Source: Actinomyces sp. S6-Spd3 (GTDB taxonomy: Bacteria > Actinomycetota > Actinomycetes > Actinomycetales > Actinomycetaceae). From it: DNA of 64,000 nt. The position numbers and the translations under genes are program-made. Below, in pieces: positions 42,549 through 53,009 of the stretch. The first letter of the stretch is position 1, and each line of letters begins with the position of its first letter. The DNA lies in contig NZ_JRMV01000279.1 in the NCBI RefSeq assembly GCF_000758755.1, forward strand, positions 62,001 through 126,000, in the 5' to 3' direction. A model generated the notes under the pieces. That model did no database searches. It worked only from the letters and a program-made list of their open reading frames with translations, and was not told the DNA's origin.

Positions 42549-43860
42549 TCGTCTCCTCCATTACTGCGTTGACCACGCGGGAAGCGCGCGGCGAGGGCGG
42601 GAGCTTTTGTCCGGGAAGCGGAGGTACCGGGAAGCCGTCGGCCATCGGATCGAAGTTCTCGAGGCGTGCGCGCGCTTCTTCCTCCTTCGCTGCTTCCTTA
42701 CGGGCATCAGCCGAATCTGCGAACCACATGATGATCAGTGCGACAACGAAGATGCCGGCGACCGCGCCGATGAGCTGAGGCAGGGTGAGGGAGACCCACT
42801 GCGTCACGGCGCGAATGACGGCGACCATGACGAGCCACGCCAAGGAAATCGGGATGAGGCGCTTCCAGCCCAGCTGCATGAACTGGTCGTAGCGGAAACG
42901 CAGAAGGGTGCTTCGTGTCCAGATCATGAGGATCATGAAGAACCACATCTTGAGGAAGAACCACAGCATGCCGAACCAGCCGCTATTGAGGAACTCGATG
43001 TGCGACAGCGGCCACGGAGCGTGCCATCCGCCGAAGAACATGGTCGTTGCCACCGCCGAAACGTTGAACATGTTGACGTATTCAGACAGGTAGAACCAAC
43101 CGAACTTCATCGAGGAGTACTCGGTCATATGACCAGCGACCAATTCGCCTTCAGCTTCGGGGAGGTCAAAGGGAAGACGGTTCACTTCGCCGACCATCGA
43201 GATCAGGTAGATGACGAAGGCCGGTGCCAAGGGCAGGAACCACCAGGTTTGAGCCTGGGATGCGACGATCTGCGAGGTCGACATCGAGCCGGCCATGAGG
43301 AAGACCGCAACCAGGGACATTCCCATTGACAGTTCGTAGGAGATCACCTGCGCCGAGGAACGCACCGCGCCGTAGAGCGGAAGCGTTGAGGACGCGGACC
43401 AACCACCCAGAACGATGCCGTACAAGCCCAGCGAAGAAATCGCAAGGATATACAGGGCAGCGACCGGCATATCTGCCAGCTGCAGGGGCGTTGAGTGGCC
43501 GAAAATCGAAACATTCGGACCCATCGGGATGACGGCGAAGATGCTGAAGGCTGCGAATGCGGAGACCGAAGGCGCAAGCAGGTAGATGAACTTCTCGGAC
43601 TTGCGCGTCCACATGTCTTCCTTGAAGAGCAGCTTCACGGCGTCGGCAATTGCTTGGAACAAGCCGAAGGGACCGGCGACATTCGGGCCGGGACGAGTCT
43701 GCATGCGTCCGATCGTTCGACGTTCAACCCACAGTGCGAGCAGAACGTTGAGGATCAGGAAAACAATGATGAAAACGGCCTTAAGGACTGTTAACCACCA
43801 GGTTTCCTGCGAGAAGTCCGCGGGAGAATAGTTGGGAACTTCCATGGGGATCATGTTCAT
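42541..43860 (-). CDS. nuoH: NADH-quinone oxidoreductase subunit H
   Basis: Quinone-chamber membrane subunit, 439 residues, about eight helices. Motifs: [24 protein letters not shown] and [18 protein letters not shown], which line the quinone tunnel. A hydrophilic tail of about 60 residues follows the last helix. ATG at 43860 in an ATGA overlap with nuoG. Confidence 0.97.
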   Translation of the reverse strand: MNMIPMEVPNYSPADFSQETWWLTVLKAVFIIVFLILNVLLALWVERRTIGRMQTRPGPNVAGPFGLFQAIADAVKLLFKEDMWTRKSEKFIYLLAPSVSAFAAFSIFAVIPMGPNVSIFGHSTPLQLADMPVAALYILAISSLGLYGIVLGGWSASSTLPLYGAVRSSAQVISYELSMGMSLVAVFLMAGSMSTSQIVASQAQTWWFLPLAPAFVIYLISMVGEVNRLPFDLPEAEGELVAGHMTEYSSMKFGWFYLSEYVNMFNVSAVATTMFFGGWHAPWPLSHIEFLNSGWFGMLWFFLKMWFFMILMIWTRSTLLRFRYDQFMQLGWKRLIPISLAWLVMVAVIRAVTQWVSLTLPQLIGAVAGIFVVALIIMWFADSADARKEAAKEEEARARLENFDPMADGFPVPPLPGQKLPPSPRASRVVNAVMEETND

Positions 43861-46421
43861 CGGGCCACCTCCCCCTTTGCGCTCAGGGTGACAGAAGAAC
43901 CGAAGTTCCCCAGTGATTCGTGGACGAGGGAGCCTTGCGAGCACTCGGGCACCCAGACGACTCCTTCCGGAAGATCAGCAAATTGCAGGGGAAGCGTCAC
44001 GCTTCCGCGCGGGCTGCTCAGCGTGAGCAGTTCCCCTTCGTCGAGGCCAAGGCCCGCTACCGTGGCGCGCGCCGCAAAGACGACGGGGCGACGTGCGCTT
44101 CCAGCCAGCATGTGTGCGCCATCTTGCAAGCGACCAGCATCGAGCATCGGCTTATGGGTGGCGAGGAGCGCCTGTCCCTCTGCGAGCTCAACGAGCGGTG
44201 AGGCTTGAGCTGGAACGAATTCTTCACGCTCACCCGTCCAGTTCATGAGCGGGTTGACCTGGTCGTAAAGGCTCACCAGATCGGAAAGACCAAGATCAGC
44301 GCCGAATTCGCGAGCAAGAGCATCGAAAACAAGGCGGTCGGTCTGTGCACGAGAAGCGATTGCTTGACCGAAGGGACGCAGGCGTCCTTCCCAGTTGATG
44401 AAGGTGCCGTTCTTTTCAAGCGGCGGTGCGACCGGCAAGATCACATCTGCACGATCAGTTACCTCGCTGCGGCGAACTTCAAGGCTGACAAGGAAGTCGA
44501 CTCGGTCGAGGGCATCGCGCGCAGCGGCCGGATCGTCGAAATCGCGCAGGTCAACGCCGCCGACGACGAGGGCCTTGACGCGGCCTTCAGTTGCAGCTTC
44601 CAGCATCTGCGAAGCGTCGAGTCCGCGAGTTGCGGGGATTTCGCCCCATGCGAGGCTTTCACGCGCATCTGCACTGGATGCCGGACGACCGAAGGGCAGG
44701 AGTCCGGGAAGAAGACCGGCCTCGAGGCCACCGCGTTCACCCGCACGACGAGGCACCCACTGGATGCGTGCCTTGCAGCGCTGGGCAAGACGGACAACTT
44801 CACTGAGCAGACCCGGGGTGCGGCTGGCGCGCTCACCAACCAAGATCACTCCCCCGTCAAGACGCGAGGCGAGATCGGCGAACTCACCACCTTCACGGAT
44901 CTCAGCAGCAACCTCAACCTCGGTACCCGGAGCGCAACGGAGCAGCTCTCCAGAAAGCTTGGCGAGGCCTCGGGAAGTCATGGGGGCAAGGGAAGCCACG
45001 CGAAGCTTGCCTTTGCGGGTAGCCTTTCGCATCCGCAGGAAGAGCGCGCCGCACTCGTCCTCGGGCTCAAGCCCAACCAGGAGGACCTGGCCGGCACTCT
45101 CAAGCTGCGAGTAGGTGACGCCCAAACCGCTGCCTGCCACGTGGGAAGCAAGGAATGAACGTTCTTCTTCACTGTGGCTACGCGAACGCATATCGATGGA
45201 ATCAGATCCCACGACGGTGCGCGCGAACTTCGACCATGCCCAAGCATCTTCAAAGCTCAGGCGGCCACCGGGAAGGAAACCAACCTGATCACCGGAAAGG
45301 CCGGCAAGTGCGCGGTGGACACGGTCCAAGGCATCCGACCACGAGGTCGGGACAAGCTGACCGTTCTCGCGAACGAAAGGAGTATTGAGACGCTCAACGC
45401 CCGACCACCTGAAGGCAAAACGATCCTTGTCGGTGATCCACTCTTCGTTGACCTCGGGATCATTTCCAGCGAGGCGTCGCAGAACTTCACCGCGGCGAAT
45501 ATCCACGCGGATCGCACTACCGGAAGCATCGTGCTCGGTCACCGAAGCGGTCGAAACCAAATCGAAGGGGCGTGCACGGAAGCGGTAGTCATTTGAGGTC
45601 AGAGCGCCAACCGGGCAGATCTGAATAATGTTGCCCGAGAAGTACGAGGCGAATGCGCGGCCCGAAACATCACGATCGTTGGGGGCAAGATCACCCTCAT
45701 TGAGGGAGCCAATAATGCCTTCTTGACCGTAAGGACCCGAAATTCCCGCCTGGACGTTGTCCTTTTCCTGCGGATTGAAGTAATCCAAGACCGCGGTATC
45801 GAAGGAGCCAACCTGCTCACCCATAAAGTGGTGGTGTTCGGTCGGCGCGGTGCCACCGCCTCGTCCCTGAAGGTCCAGGAACACGTCGCCCGCAATTTCC
45901 TTACCGAAGCGCACGCAGCGCTGGCACAAGATGCAGCGCTCGCGGTCCAGCAGGATCTGCGAGGTCAGCTTCAGGGGCTTGCGGTAGGTGCGCTTTGCAT
46001 CGATGAAGCGCGAGCTCTCGCGGCCTTCGCTCATTGCCTGGTTCTGCAGGGGGCATTCGCCGCCCTTATCGCAGATCGGGCAATCCAGCGGGTGGTTGAT
46101 GAGCAGGAATTCCATCACGCCTTCCTGGGCGCGACGGGCAACCTCGGAGGTGCGCTGGGTCTTCACCACCATGCCGGGGGTGACAGTCTGAGCACATGAA
46201 GGCTGAGGCTTGGGCATGAAACGCAGCTCGCCCGTATTGCGATCGGGCATTCCGACCTCAACCAAGCACTGACGGCATGCAGCGACGGGCTCAAGCAGCG
46301 GGTGATCACAGAATCGCGGGATGCGGATTCCGGCCTTCTCGGCCGCGCGGATCACCAGGGTGCCTGCGGGAACGTCCAATTCGACGTCGTCGATTGTGAC
46401 CTTCACTAGGTTCTCGCTCAT
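43857..46421 (-). CDS. nuoG: NADH-quinone oxidoreductase subunit G
   Basis: Large iron-sulfur subunit (854 residues). N-terminal [2Fe-2S] ferredoxin domain (CDHPLLEPVAACRQC), then DCPICDKGGECPLQN and CILCQRCVRFGKEIAGD for the 4Fe-4S clusters, then a molybdopterin-oxidoreductase-like domain that has lost the cofactor. ATG overlaps nuoF stop as ATGA. Confidence 0.97.
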   Translation of the reverse strand: MSENLVKVTIDDVELDVPAGTLVIRAAEKAGIRIPRFCDHPLLEPVAACRQCLVEVGMPDRNTGELRFMPKPQPSCAQTVTPGMVVKTQRTSEVARRAQEGVMEFLLINHPLDCPICDKGGECPLQNQAMSEGRESSRFIDAKRTYRKPLKLTSQILLDRERCILCQRCVRFGKEIAGDVFLDLQGRGGGTAPTEHHHFMGEQVGSFDTAVLDYFNPQEKDNVQAGISGPYGQEGIIGSLNEGDLAPNDRDVSGRAFASYFSGNIIQICPVGALTSNDYRFRARPFDLVSTASVTEHDASGSAIRVDIRRGEVLRRLAGNDPEVNEEWITDKDRFAFRWSGVERLNTPFVRENGQLVPTSWSDALDRVHRALAGLSGDQVGFLPGGRLSFEDAWAWSKFARTVVGSDSIDMRSRSHSEEERSFLASHVAGSGLGVTYSQLESAGQVLLVGLEPEDECGALFLRMRKATRKGKLRVASLAPMTSRGLAKLSGELLRCAPGTEVEVAAEIREGGEFADLASRLDGGVILVGERASRTPGLLSEVVRLAQRCKARIQWVPRRAGERGGLEAGLLPGLLPFGRPASSADARESLAWGEIPATRGLDASQMLEAATEGRVKALVVGGVDLRDFDDPAAARDALDRVDFLVSLEVRRSEVTDRADVILPVAPPLEKNGTFINWEGRLRPFGQAIASRAQTDRLVFDALAREFGADLGLSDLVSLYDQVNPLMNWTGEREEFVPAQASPLVELAEGQALLATHKPMLDAGRLQDGAHMLAGSARRPVVFAARATVAGLGLDEGELLTLSSPRGSVTLPLQFADLPEGVVWVPECSQGSLVHESLGNFGSSVTLSAKGEVAR

Positions 46422-47713
46422 CGAACTCCTCCCTTGGCAAAGTTGCTCGAGGCCTCATAGGGGAACAATTCGCGCGCGGGCGTGGTCAGCCCGGCCTCGA
46501 ATTCTTCGCGGAACTTCTTAATTCCCGACATGATCGGGGTTGCCGCTGCATCGCCCAGGGCGCAGAAGCTTCGACCGAAAATATTGTGTGCGATTTCGTC
46601 CAGCAGATCGATATCGCCTTCCTGGCCCTTACCTGCTTCCAGGCGGAGCATGATCTGCTTAAGCCAGTAGGTTCCTTCGCGACAGGGCGTGCACTTACCG
46701 CAGGATTCGTGCTGGTAGAACTCGATCCAGCGGGTGATCACGCGAACCACAGAGGTCGTTTCATCGAAGACCTGCAGGGCTCGGGTACCGAGCATCGAAC
46801 CGGCGGCGCCAACGGATTCGTAATCCAGAGGTGTGTCAAGTTCTGCTTCGGTGAAGATCGGAGTTGAAGAGCCACCGGGAGTCCAGAACTTCAGCTGGTG
46901 TCCTTCGCGAATACCTCCGGCAAGCTCAATGAGTTCGCGCATGGTGATTCCGAAGGGGGCCTCGAATTGGCCCGGGTTCTTCACGTGGCCTGAGATTGAG
47001 AACAGACCGTGTCCCTTGGACTTTTCCGTTCCCATCGAGGCGTACCACTGTGCGGAGTGCTGGAAGATTCCCGTCACCTGGCTGATCGACTCGACGTTAT
47101 TAATAACGGTCGGGCGCGCATACAAACCTGCGACAGCAGGGAAGGGGGGCTTGAGACGCGGGTGACCGCGGAAGCCTTCCAGGGAATCCAGAAGAGCGGT
47201 TTCTTCACCACAGATGTATGCGCCGGCACCTGCGTGGGCGGTAATGCGAAGATCGCCCAACAGGCCGGCTTCAGTGGCTTCCTTTACCGCATTCATCAGG
47301 CGACGGTAAACGTGAACGACCTCGCCGCGCAGGTAGACGAATGCGTGGTTGCAGTTGATGGCGCGCGAGGTAATCGCAATGCCTTCAATCAACACGTGGG
47401 GGTTCGCCATAATCGTCGGGATGTCCTTACAGGTTCCCGGTTCCGATTCATCGGCGTTGACCACCAAGTAGCGGGGCAAACCGTCATCGGGCGGAAGGAA
47501 GGACCACTTGAGGCCCGTGGGGAATCCAGCGCCACCACGGCCTCGCAAGCCGGAGGCCTTAACGGTCTCAACGATCTCGGCAGGCTCCATGGTGTTGGCC
47601 TTCTTGAGTCCCTCGTAGCCGCCTCGGCTCAGGTAAGACTCCAAAGTCCACGAGCGATCGCTTCCCCATCCGCGGGTCAGAATCGGGGTCAGTGCCACGG
47701 TTGCTTCACTCAC
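46418..47713 (-). CDS. nuoF: NADH-quinone oxidoreductase subunit F
   Basis: NADH-binding flavoprotein (431 residues) where hydride is taken up. FMN/NADH motifs GLRGRGGAGFPTGLKW and AYICGEETALLDSLEG; cluster N3 ligands in SCGKCTPCREGT with the last Cys in FCALGDAA. The start is the GTG at 47713, overlapping nuoE by 8 bases, with GGAG upstream. Confidence 0.97.
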   Translation of the reverse strand: MSEATVALTPILTRGWGSDRSWTLESYLSRGGYEGLKKANTMEPAEIVETVKASGLRGRGGAGFPTGLKWSFLPPDDGLPRYLVVNADESEPGTCKDIPTIMANPHVLIEGIAITSRAINCNHAFVYLRGEVVHVYRRLMNAVKEATEAGLLGDLRITAHAGAGAYICGEETALLDSLEGFRGHPRLKPPFPAVAGLYARPTVINNVESISQVTGIFQHSAQWYASMGTEKSKGHGLFSISGHVKNPGQFEAPFGITMRELIELAGGIREGHQLKFWTPGGSSTPIFTEAELDTPLDYESVGAAGSMLGTRALQVFDETTSVVRVITRWIEFYQHESCGKCTPCREGTYWLKQIMLRLEAGKGQEGDIDLLDEIAHNIFGRSFCALGDAAATPIMSGIKKFREEFEAGLTTPARELFPYEASSNFAKGGVR

Positions 47714-48404
47714 CGTCCGTCTCCTTTCCTTCTTCCGCGGGAACATCGGCCGGAGCGCTCCAGCCGCGTTCTTCGGCGATCCTCAGTCCCAGTGTCGAGG
47801 CCTGGCCTGCGCTGGGTCCTTCGTGTTCGTGACCGTCGAGGAAGCCAGCAAGAACATGCTCGGTTTCCTTGAAGGTCGGCAGCACAGCGCTTCCGCGTGT
47901 GGGGTGCAGGGGTTTGCCGGCCTCGATGTCATCGATGAGGGCACACGCCGACTCGGGGGTCTGGTTGTCGAAGAATTCCCAGTTCACCATGACGACGGGC
48001 GCGTAATCGCAGGCGGCATTGCATTCGAGGCGCTCCAGGGTGATGGTTCCGGCCTCGTTGGTCTCATCGGTTCCGACGCCAACCTTTTCGCTGACGGCTT
48101 CCCAGATTTCGTCTCCACCCATAACAGCGCACAGCGCATTGGTGCACACGCCCACGAGGTACTCGCCCGTGGGGTGACGCTTGTACTGGGTATAGAAGGT
48201 CGCAACTGCCGAAACTTCTGCGCGGGTGATGCCCAGAAGCTCGGCGCACAGCGCGATTCCATTAGCGCTCACATAGCCGTCTTCAGACTGAACCAAGTGC
48301 AGCATGGGAAGCAGTGCGGAGCGAGCGTGGCCCTCGGGGTAGCGCGCGATGATTTCGCGTGCCTCACCTGCTAGGCGCTCATAGGTTTCCACGGGATAGC
48401 TCAT
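47706..48404 (-). CDS. nuoE: NADH-quinone oxidoreductase subunit E
   Basis: Thioredoxin-fold [2Fe-2S] subunit (N1a). 232 residues; Cys ligands are in [11 protein letters not shown] and [12 protein letters not shown]-terminal tail of about 70 residues is longer than in Escherichia coli NuoE. ATG overlaps nuoD stop (ATGA). Confidence 0.96.
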   Translation of the reverse strand: MSYPVETYERLAGEAREIIARYPEGHARSALLPMLHLVQSEDGYVSANGIALCAELLGITRAEVSAVATFYTQYKRHPTGEYLVGVCTNALCAVMGGDEIWEAVSEKVGVGTDETNEAGTITLERLECNAACDYAPVVMVNWEFFDNQTPESACALIDDIEAGKPLHPTRGSAVLPTFKETEHVLAGFLDGHEHEGPSAGQASTLGLRIAEERGWSAPADVPAEEGKETDGE

Positions 48405-49750
48405 CGATCAACGCCTCCCAGAACGGGGTCGATAGTGGCCAGTGAAACAACGACGTCGGCGAGCTGTCCGCCTTCCGTCATCATGGCCAGAGACTGCAGA
48501 TTTGCGAATGAAGGGTCGCGGAAGTGTGCGCGGAAGGGGCGGGTTCCACCAGCAGACACCAGGTGGACACCCAAGATGCCCTTGGCGTGTTCAACGGTCT
48601 GGTAGACCTGGCCGACGGGGACCTTGAAACCTTCGGTGACCAGCTTGAAGTGGTGGATCAGGGATTCCATCGAGCTTCCCATGACCTTCGCGATGTGTTC
48701 CGCAGAGTTACCCTGACCGTCCGTTGCGACCGAGAGCTGTGCGGGCCACTTGATGTGCGGGTCAGAAACCATAACGGGCTGGCCTTCGGTTTCTTCGAGG
48801 CGGCGCAGGACCTGCTCGACGATGCGCAGCGACTGGTAGCACTCGTCGAAGCGGACGCGCACGCGGTTGTAGGCATCATTCGAGTCATAGGTCGGGACAT
48901 CGAATTCGAAGTTCTCGTAACCGCAGTAGGGCTGGTCCTTACGCAGGTCTTGAGGCAGACCCGCGGCTCGCAGGGAGGGACCGGTCAGTCCCAGGGCCAT
49001 CATCGCGGAAAGGGGCATGTAGCCCACCCCGATGAAGCGCTGCTTGAAAATGGGGTTGGCCAAAACCAGGTCCTGGAGTTCGCCGATATCGTGGCGAACC
49101 TTGGGGAGCTTCTCGCGGATATAGGGAACCATACCGCCGGGCAGGTCCTGGGCAATGCCGCCGGGTCGCACGAATGCGTGATTCATACGAAGGCCGGTGA
49201 TGCGCTCGAAGATTCGCAGGATTTCTTCGCGGCCCCTGAATGCGATGGTCATCATGGTCGTCGCGCCCAGCTCGTTACCACCGGTACCGATAGCAACGAT
49301 GTGCGAGGCAATGCGGTTGAGTTCCATGAGGAGAATACGAACCAGGTTCGCGCGCTCGGGAACATCATCCGTAATACCAAGAAGCTTTTCGACGGCCAGG
49401 CAGTACCCGACTTCCTGGAAGAAGGGAGCAACGTAGTCCATGCGGGTGCACAGTGTCACGCCCTGTGTCCAGGTGCGGTATTCCATGGTCTTTTCGATAC
49501 CCGTGTGCAGGTATCCCGTATCGACGCGAGTTTCACGAACGGTTTCGCCATCCAGCTCGAGGATCAAGCGAAGAACACCGTGGGTCGAGGGGTGAACGGG
49601 ACCCATATTAAGGACCACGCGCTCGTGGTTGATGCGCTCGATTTCAGCGATGACGTCATCCCAGTCGCCGCCTTGAGCCAGGACCTCGGGAACATCTTCA
49701 ATGTCCAGGCCCGCACTTGATGCTGCCGCATGCAGTGAAGGAGTAGTCAT
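48401..49750 (-). CDS. nuoD: NADH-quinone oxidoreductase subunit D
   Basis: 49-kDa-type quinone-site subunit related to NiFe hydrogenase large chains, 449 residues. Motifs: [15 protein letters not shown] (quinone-head His) and [22 protein letters not shown] overlaps nuoC stop (TAATG). Confidence 0.97.
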   Translation of the reverse strand: MTTPSLHAAASSAGLDIEDVPEVLAQGGDWDDVIAEIERINHERVVLNMGPVHPSTHGVLRLILELDGETVRETRVDTGYLHTGIEKTMEYRTWTQGVTLCTRMDYVAPFFQEVGYCLAVEKLLGITDDVPERANLVRILLMELNRIASHIVAIGTGGNELGATTMMTIAFRGREEILRIFERITGLRMNHAFVRPGGIAQDLPGGMVPYIREKLPKVRHDIGELQDLVLANPIFKQRFIGVGYMPLSAMMALGLTGPSLRAAGLPQDLRKDQPYCGYENFEFDVPTYDSNDAYNRVRVRFDECYQSLRIVEQVLRRLEETEGQPVMVSDPHIKWPAQLSVATDGQGNSAEHIAKVMGSSMESLIHHFKLVTEGFKVPVGQVYQTVEHAKGILGVHLVSAGGTRPFRAHFRDPSFANLQSLAMMTEGGQLADVVVSLATIDPVLGGVDR

Positions 49751-50445
49751 TAGTTGTACGACCTCCGGGTGTCGGCAGGGGCATTGACTGCTCCCTTGAA
49801 TTCCACGGGAATACCACCCAGGGGGTAGTCCTTGCGCTGGGGGTGCCCTACCCAGTCATCGGGAAGAGCAGTGCGCGTAAGCGAAGGGTGTCCACCGAAG
49901 ACAATGCCCATCAGGTCCCAGGTCTCGCGCTCTTGCCAGTCATTCGCCGGGTAGATATCGACGATCGAGGGGATGTGCGGGTCGGCGTCCGGGCAGGTGA
50001 CTTCCAGACGAATCATGCGATTATGCGTGATCGACATGAAGGGGTAAATGGCGTGAAGCTCGCGGCCGCGATCTTCGGGGTAGTTCACGCCATTGGTTCC
50101 CAAGCACATTTCGAAACGCAGATCTTGGTCATCGCGCAGGTATCGCACAACGCGGCGGATGTGCTCGCGCGCAATGAAGATGCTGAGTTCGCCGTGTTCG
50201 ATGACGACCTTCTCGATGACATCGGTGACGACCAATCCATCGGCTTCGATGAGTTCTTCGAGGACGTCCACGATCTGGTCAAAGTAGGAACCGTAGGGAC
50301 GAGTGGCGGCAGGGGCGCTCAGAGCAACGGTTTCAAGTTCAGAAAAGCCCGTGGTATCGCCTTGGTCTGCGACCCCAAACATTCCCTGACGGCTCTTGAT
50401 CACCGAGGGTTCTGCCGCGCCAAAACGGCTGATTTCTTCGCTCAT
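49750..50445 (-). CDS. nuoC: NADH-quinone oxidoreductase subunit C
   Basis: 30-kDa-type subunit of the connecting arm, 231 residues. Conserved [16 protein letters not shown] and [18 protein letters not shown]. Separate from nuoD, unlike the NuoCD fusion of Escherichia coli. ATG overlaps nuoB stop (ATGA). Confidence 0.96.
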   Translation of the reverse strand: MSEEISRFGAAEPSVIKSRQGMFGVADQGDTTGFSELETVALSAPAATRPYGSYFDQIVDVLEELIEADGLVVTDVIEKVVIEHGELSIFIAREHIRRVVRYLRDDQDLRFEMCLGTNGVNYPEDRGRELHAIYPFMSITHNRMIRLEVTCPDADPHIPSIVDIYPANDWQERETWDLMGIVFGGHPSLTRTALPDDWVGHPQRKDYPLGGIPVEFKGAVNAPADTRRSYN

Positions 50446-50996
50446 GCCAGCAATCCCTTCATGTCGTGAGTGGGGGTTGCCGCAAGCGCTGCAGCCTCAG
50501 CCTTGCGTGCGATTTCGCGGCGGTGCGCGCCCAGGGGCTCGCTACCGATCTGCTCACGCAGGGTGAGGATTGCGTGAATCAGCGCCTCGGGACGAGGCGG
50601 GCAGCCGGGAAGGTACACATCGACCGGAACGATGTGGTCGCATCCCTGGACAACGGCGTAGTTATTGAACATTCCGCCCGAAGACGCGCAAGCTCCCATG
50701 GAGATCACCCACTTGGGATCCGCCATTGAGTCATAGACACGGCGAATAACCGGGGCCATCTTGTGGGAAACACGTCCGGAGACAATCATGAGGTCAGAGT
50801 GACGCGGCGAGGCGCGGAAAACTTCCAGGCCGAAACGCGACATGTCGAAACGGGGAGTTCCGGCTGCCATCATTTCAATTGCGCAGCATGCCAAGCCCAT
50901 GGTGACCGGCCACTGACTGTGCTTTCGAGCAAGACCGAGGATTTTCTCCATGCTTGCCAGGGCAATGCCTGCAGGCAGGCTCTCTTCAATTCCCAT
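50442..50996 (-). CDS. nuoB: NADH-quinone oxidoreductase subunit B
   Basis: Carries cluster N2, the last Fe-S centre before quinone. 184 residues: [13 protein letters not shown] with the tandem Cys, then [10 protein letters not shown] and [12 protein letters not shown]. Confidence 0.97.
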   Translation of the reverse strand: MGIEESLPAGIALASMEKILGLARKHSQWPVTMGLACCAIEMMAAGTPRFDMSRFGLEVFRASPRHSDLMIVSGRVSHKMAPVIRRVYDSMADPKWVISMGACASSGGMFNNYAVVQGCDHIVPVDVYLPGCPPRPEALIHAILTLREQIGSEPLGAHRREIARKAEAAALAATPTHDMKGLLA

Positions 50997-51011
50997 TGTT
51001 TTCCTCTTACC

Positions 51012-51371
51012 TCAGTAATCCAGTCCGCCGCGGCGCCATTCGTAGATATAGGGGACGGTGATCACCGCGATGAAGGTCAGCATGGCGACCAGTCCGAAGA
51101 GTCCCAGCTGGTTGAAGCTGACGGCCCACGGGTACATGAACACCACTTCGATGTCGAAGACAATGAAGGTCATGGCGACCAGGTAGTAGCGAACGGGGAA
51201 GCGTCCGCGTTCCAGGTGCTGTTCGGTGGGTTCGATACCGCATTCGTAGTTATCGGCCTTCGTCCGGTTCTTCCGTGTCGGCCCCAGAATTGCGGATGCG
51301 CCCAGCCCGCCAAGCGCAAGGACCGTGGCGGCTGCAGCCATGATCAGCAGCGGAACATAGGGATTGGTCAT
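51012..51371 (-). CDS. nuoA: NADH-quinone oxidoreductase subunit A
   Basis: Three-helix membrane subunit (119 residues) at the quinone chamber; conserved YECGIEPTEQ loop and VVFMYPWAV. ATG at 51371 with GGAGG six bases upstream. First complex I gene, 34 bases after the reductase. Confidence 0.96.
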   Translation of the reverse strand: MTNPYVPLLIMAAAATVLALGGLGASAILGPTRKNRTKADNYECGIEPTEQHLERGRFPVRYYLVAMTFIVFDIEVVFMYPWAVSFNQLGLFGLVAMLTFIAVITVPYIYEWRRGGLDY

Positions 51372-51405
51372 CGTTCCTCCCACATCGGGTGTACCTTCGT
51401 GGCCA

Positions 51406-52683
51406 TCATGCTGATGGCACCATCTTGGATAGGGTCGTAATCAGTCGGTCATCGAAATCGCCGCCTTGGCGTTCGAATCCATCCGACAGAAGCTTGTGAA
51501 CCAGTGTCATCAGGCGCGGGATGGGCAGACCGTAGGTCGTGCACAGACGCATGATCTTGGGGTTTTCAATGAGTCGAACAAAGATGCGCCCAAGCTGGTA
51601 GTAGCCGCCGTATTCGTCGCGAACTCGCTGCGGATAGGCGCTCATCGCGCGGTCTACTCCCGCCCGGTGAGTCCGCGAGAGAGCCTGAGCCATCGCTTCG
51701 GCGGCGTAGCGCCCCGCCTTCATCGCCGGCGCGATTCCTTCGCCGTTAAAGGGCGAAACCATTCCACCGGCGTCCCCAACAAGAAGGAATCCATTGGTGT
51801 AGTGGGGCTTGCGGTTCAAGCTCATGGGAAGCGCTGCACTGCGGAGCTGGCCGATCTGGTTTTCGGCGGTGAACCCCCATTCTTCGGGGAGGTTAGCAAC
51901 CCACTGTTCAAAAACCTGGCGATAGGGCAGGCTCGTCGCGCTGGCCGTTGAAGATACCGATCCCAGTCCAACGTTGACGATTCCGTCCCCCATGGGGAAA
52001 ATCCACCCGTATCCGGGCAGAAGATCAGAGTGCCCGGGTTCTCCGGCCCACAGTTCCAGGTGGGATTCCATCCACTCTTCGTTTCCACGAGGACTGCGGA
52101 AGTAGGTGCGCGCAGCAACGCCCATGGGGCGCTTGGGGTTCTTTTCAATTCCGAGGCGGGTGGCGACCTTTGCGGACACTCCCCCGGCGTCGACAACCAG
52201 CTTGGCGCGGATGGTCACATCCTGGGTCTTTGCGCCACGGCCTCGGCGCGCGCGGACACCGCACACCCGGTGGGCAGAATCTTGGATCACCTCGGTGACG
52301 GTGAGTTCTTCTTCGAGGCGAGCTCCCGCACTCTGCGCACGCTGGACCAGCGCGTGGTCGAGTTCCATGCGTGCACGGGTCATTCCGTATCCGGGAAGCG
52401 AGGCCTGGTCTGGCCACTCCATGTGGATTGTGTGGCCGCCTCCAATCACCGTCAGTCCTCGGTTACGAGCCCAAGTAGAGGTATCGACACCCATGAGGAT
52501 GAGCTCTTGAACGGCGGCAGGAGTAAGCCCATCACCGCAGATCTTGTCACGCGGGAAACGGGCCTTATCAACGAGGAGAACATCAATACCAAGGGTCGCC
52601 AGGTGGTAAGCGGTCGACGCACCGCCGGGGCCGGCGCCGACTACGACGACGTCGGCACTCATGTCCTGGGCCTGCTGGCTCAC
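51406..52683 (-). CDS. Geranylgeranyl reductase-family protein (MenJ-like)
   Basis: FAD-dependent reductase that saturates isoprenoid double bonds; the mycobacterial member MenJ hydrogenates the second isoprene unit of menaquinone. 425 residues: FAD motif VVVGAGPGGASTAYHL, DKICGDGLTP, then GDAGGMVSPFNGEGIAPAMKAG. The GTG at 52683 is chosen because AGGAGG lies five bases upstream. It heads the complex I operon, an order that I recall also from Streptomyces. Archaeal-lipid reductases share the family, but the quinone context favours MenJ. Confidence 0.88.
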   Translation of the reverse strand: MSQQAQDMSADVVVVGAGPGGASTAYHLATLGIDVLLVDKARFPRDKICGDGLTPAAVQELILMGVDTSTWARNRGLTVIGGGHTIHMEWPDQASLPGYGMTRARMELDHALVQRAQSAGARLEEELTVTEVIQDSAHRVCGVRARRGRGAKTQDVTIRAKLVVDAGGVSAKVATRLGIEKNPKRPMGVAARTYFRSPRGNEEWMESHLELWAGEPGHSDLLPGYGWIFPMGDGIVNVGLGSVSSTASATSLPYRQVFEQWVANLPEEWGFTAENQIGQLRSAALPMSLNRKPHYTNGFLLVGDAGGMVSPFNGEGIAPAMKAGRYAAEAMAQALSRTHRAGVDRAMSAYPQRVRDEYGGYYQLGRIFVRLIENPKIMRLCTTYGLPIPRLMTLVHKLLSDGFERQGGDFDDRLITTLSKMVPSA

Positions 52684-53009
52684 CAATCCTCCTGAACGCT
52701 CCATATGACACCCGAATTTCAATCAGGGTCCATTAGACGACGATAGTCACGGCGTCCACAAAGGGCGAAAGAACGCCAAAAAGTCCGTGAGCACAACACT
52801 TTGAGGCCGTGAGCGAGCGCACACCCTTATTTAATTTACGCACACATACGTTGCGTTAATGATGTGAAGGACAAGTTCAGGAGAAAACAGCGCCATCTCA
52901 AAGCTCTTGAGAGTGCTTCCAGTTGCAACTCAGGAATCCCCAACCACCTGCTCTCCGTCGCAGATTCCCTCAGTTCTTTTCCAGCCAAAAACCGCAGATC
53001 ACGCGGTCT
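52684..53009 (-). other. Upstream region of the reductase-nuo operon, no gene seen
   Basis: 326 bases between the reductase start and the 3' end of the oxidoreductase gene. It holds an AT-rich stretch (about 52827-52862, with TTAACG and TAAATT on the minus strand) that is the likely promoter, and a palindrome AGTTGCAACT at 52921-52930. I find no open frame with a ribosome site, no clear terminator and no convincing regulator box. Confidence 0.5.

Noticed and set aside
52780-52880. A Rex (NADH-sensing) site before the reductase-nuo operon
   Set aside because: I looked for TTGTGAA-N4-TTCACAA. Only half-like strings (TTGTGC, TTCACA) occur with wrong spacing.
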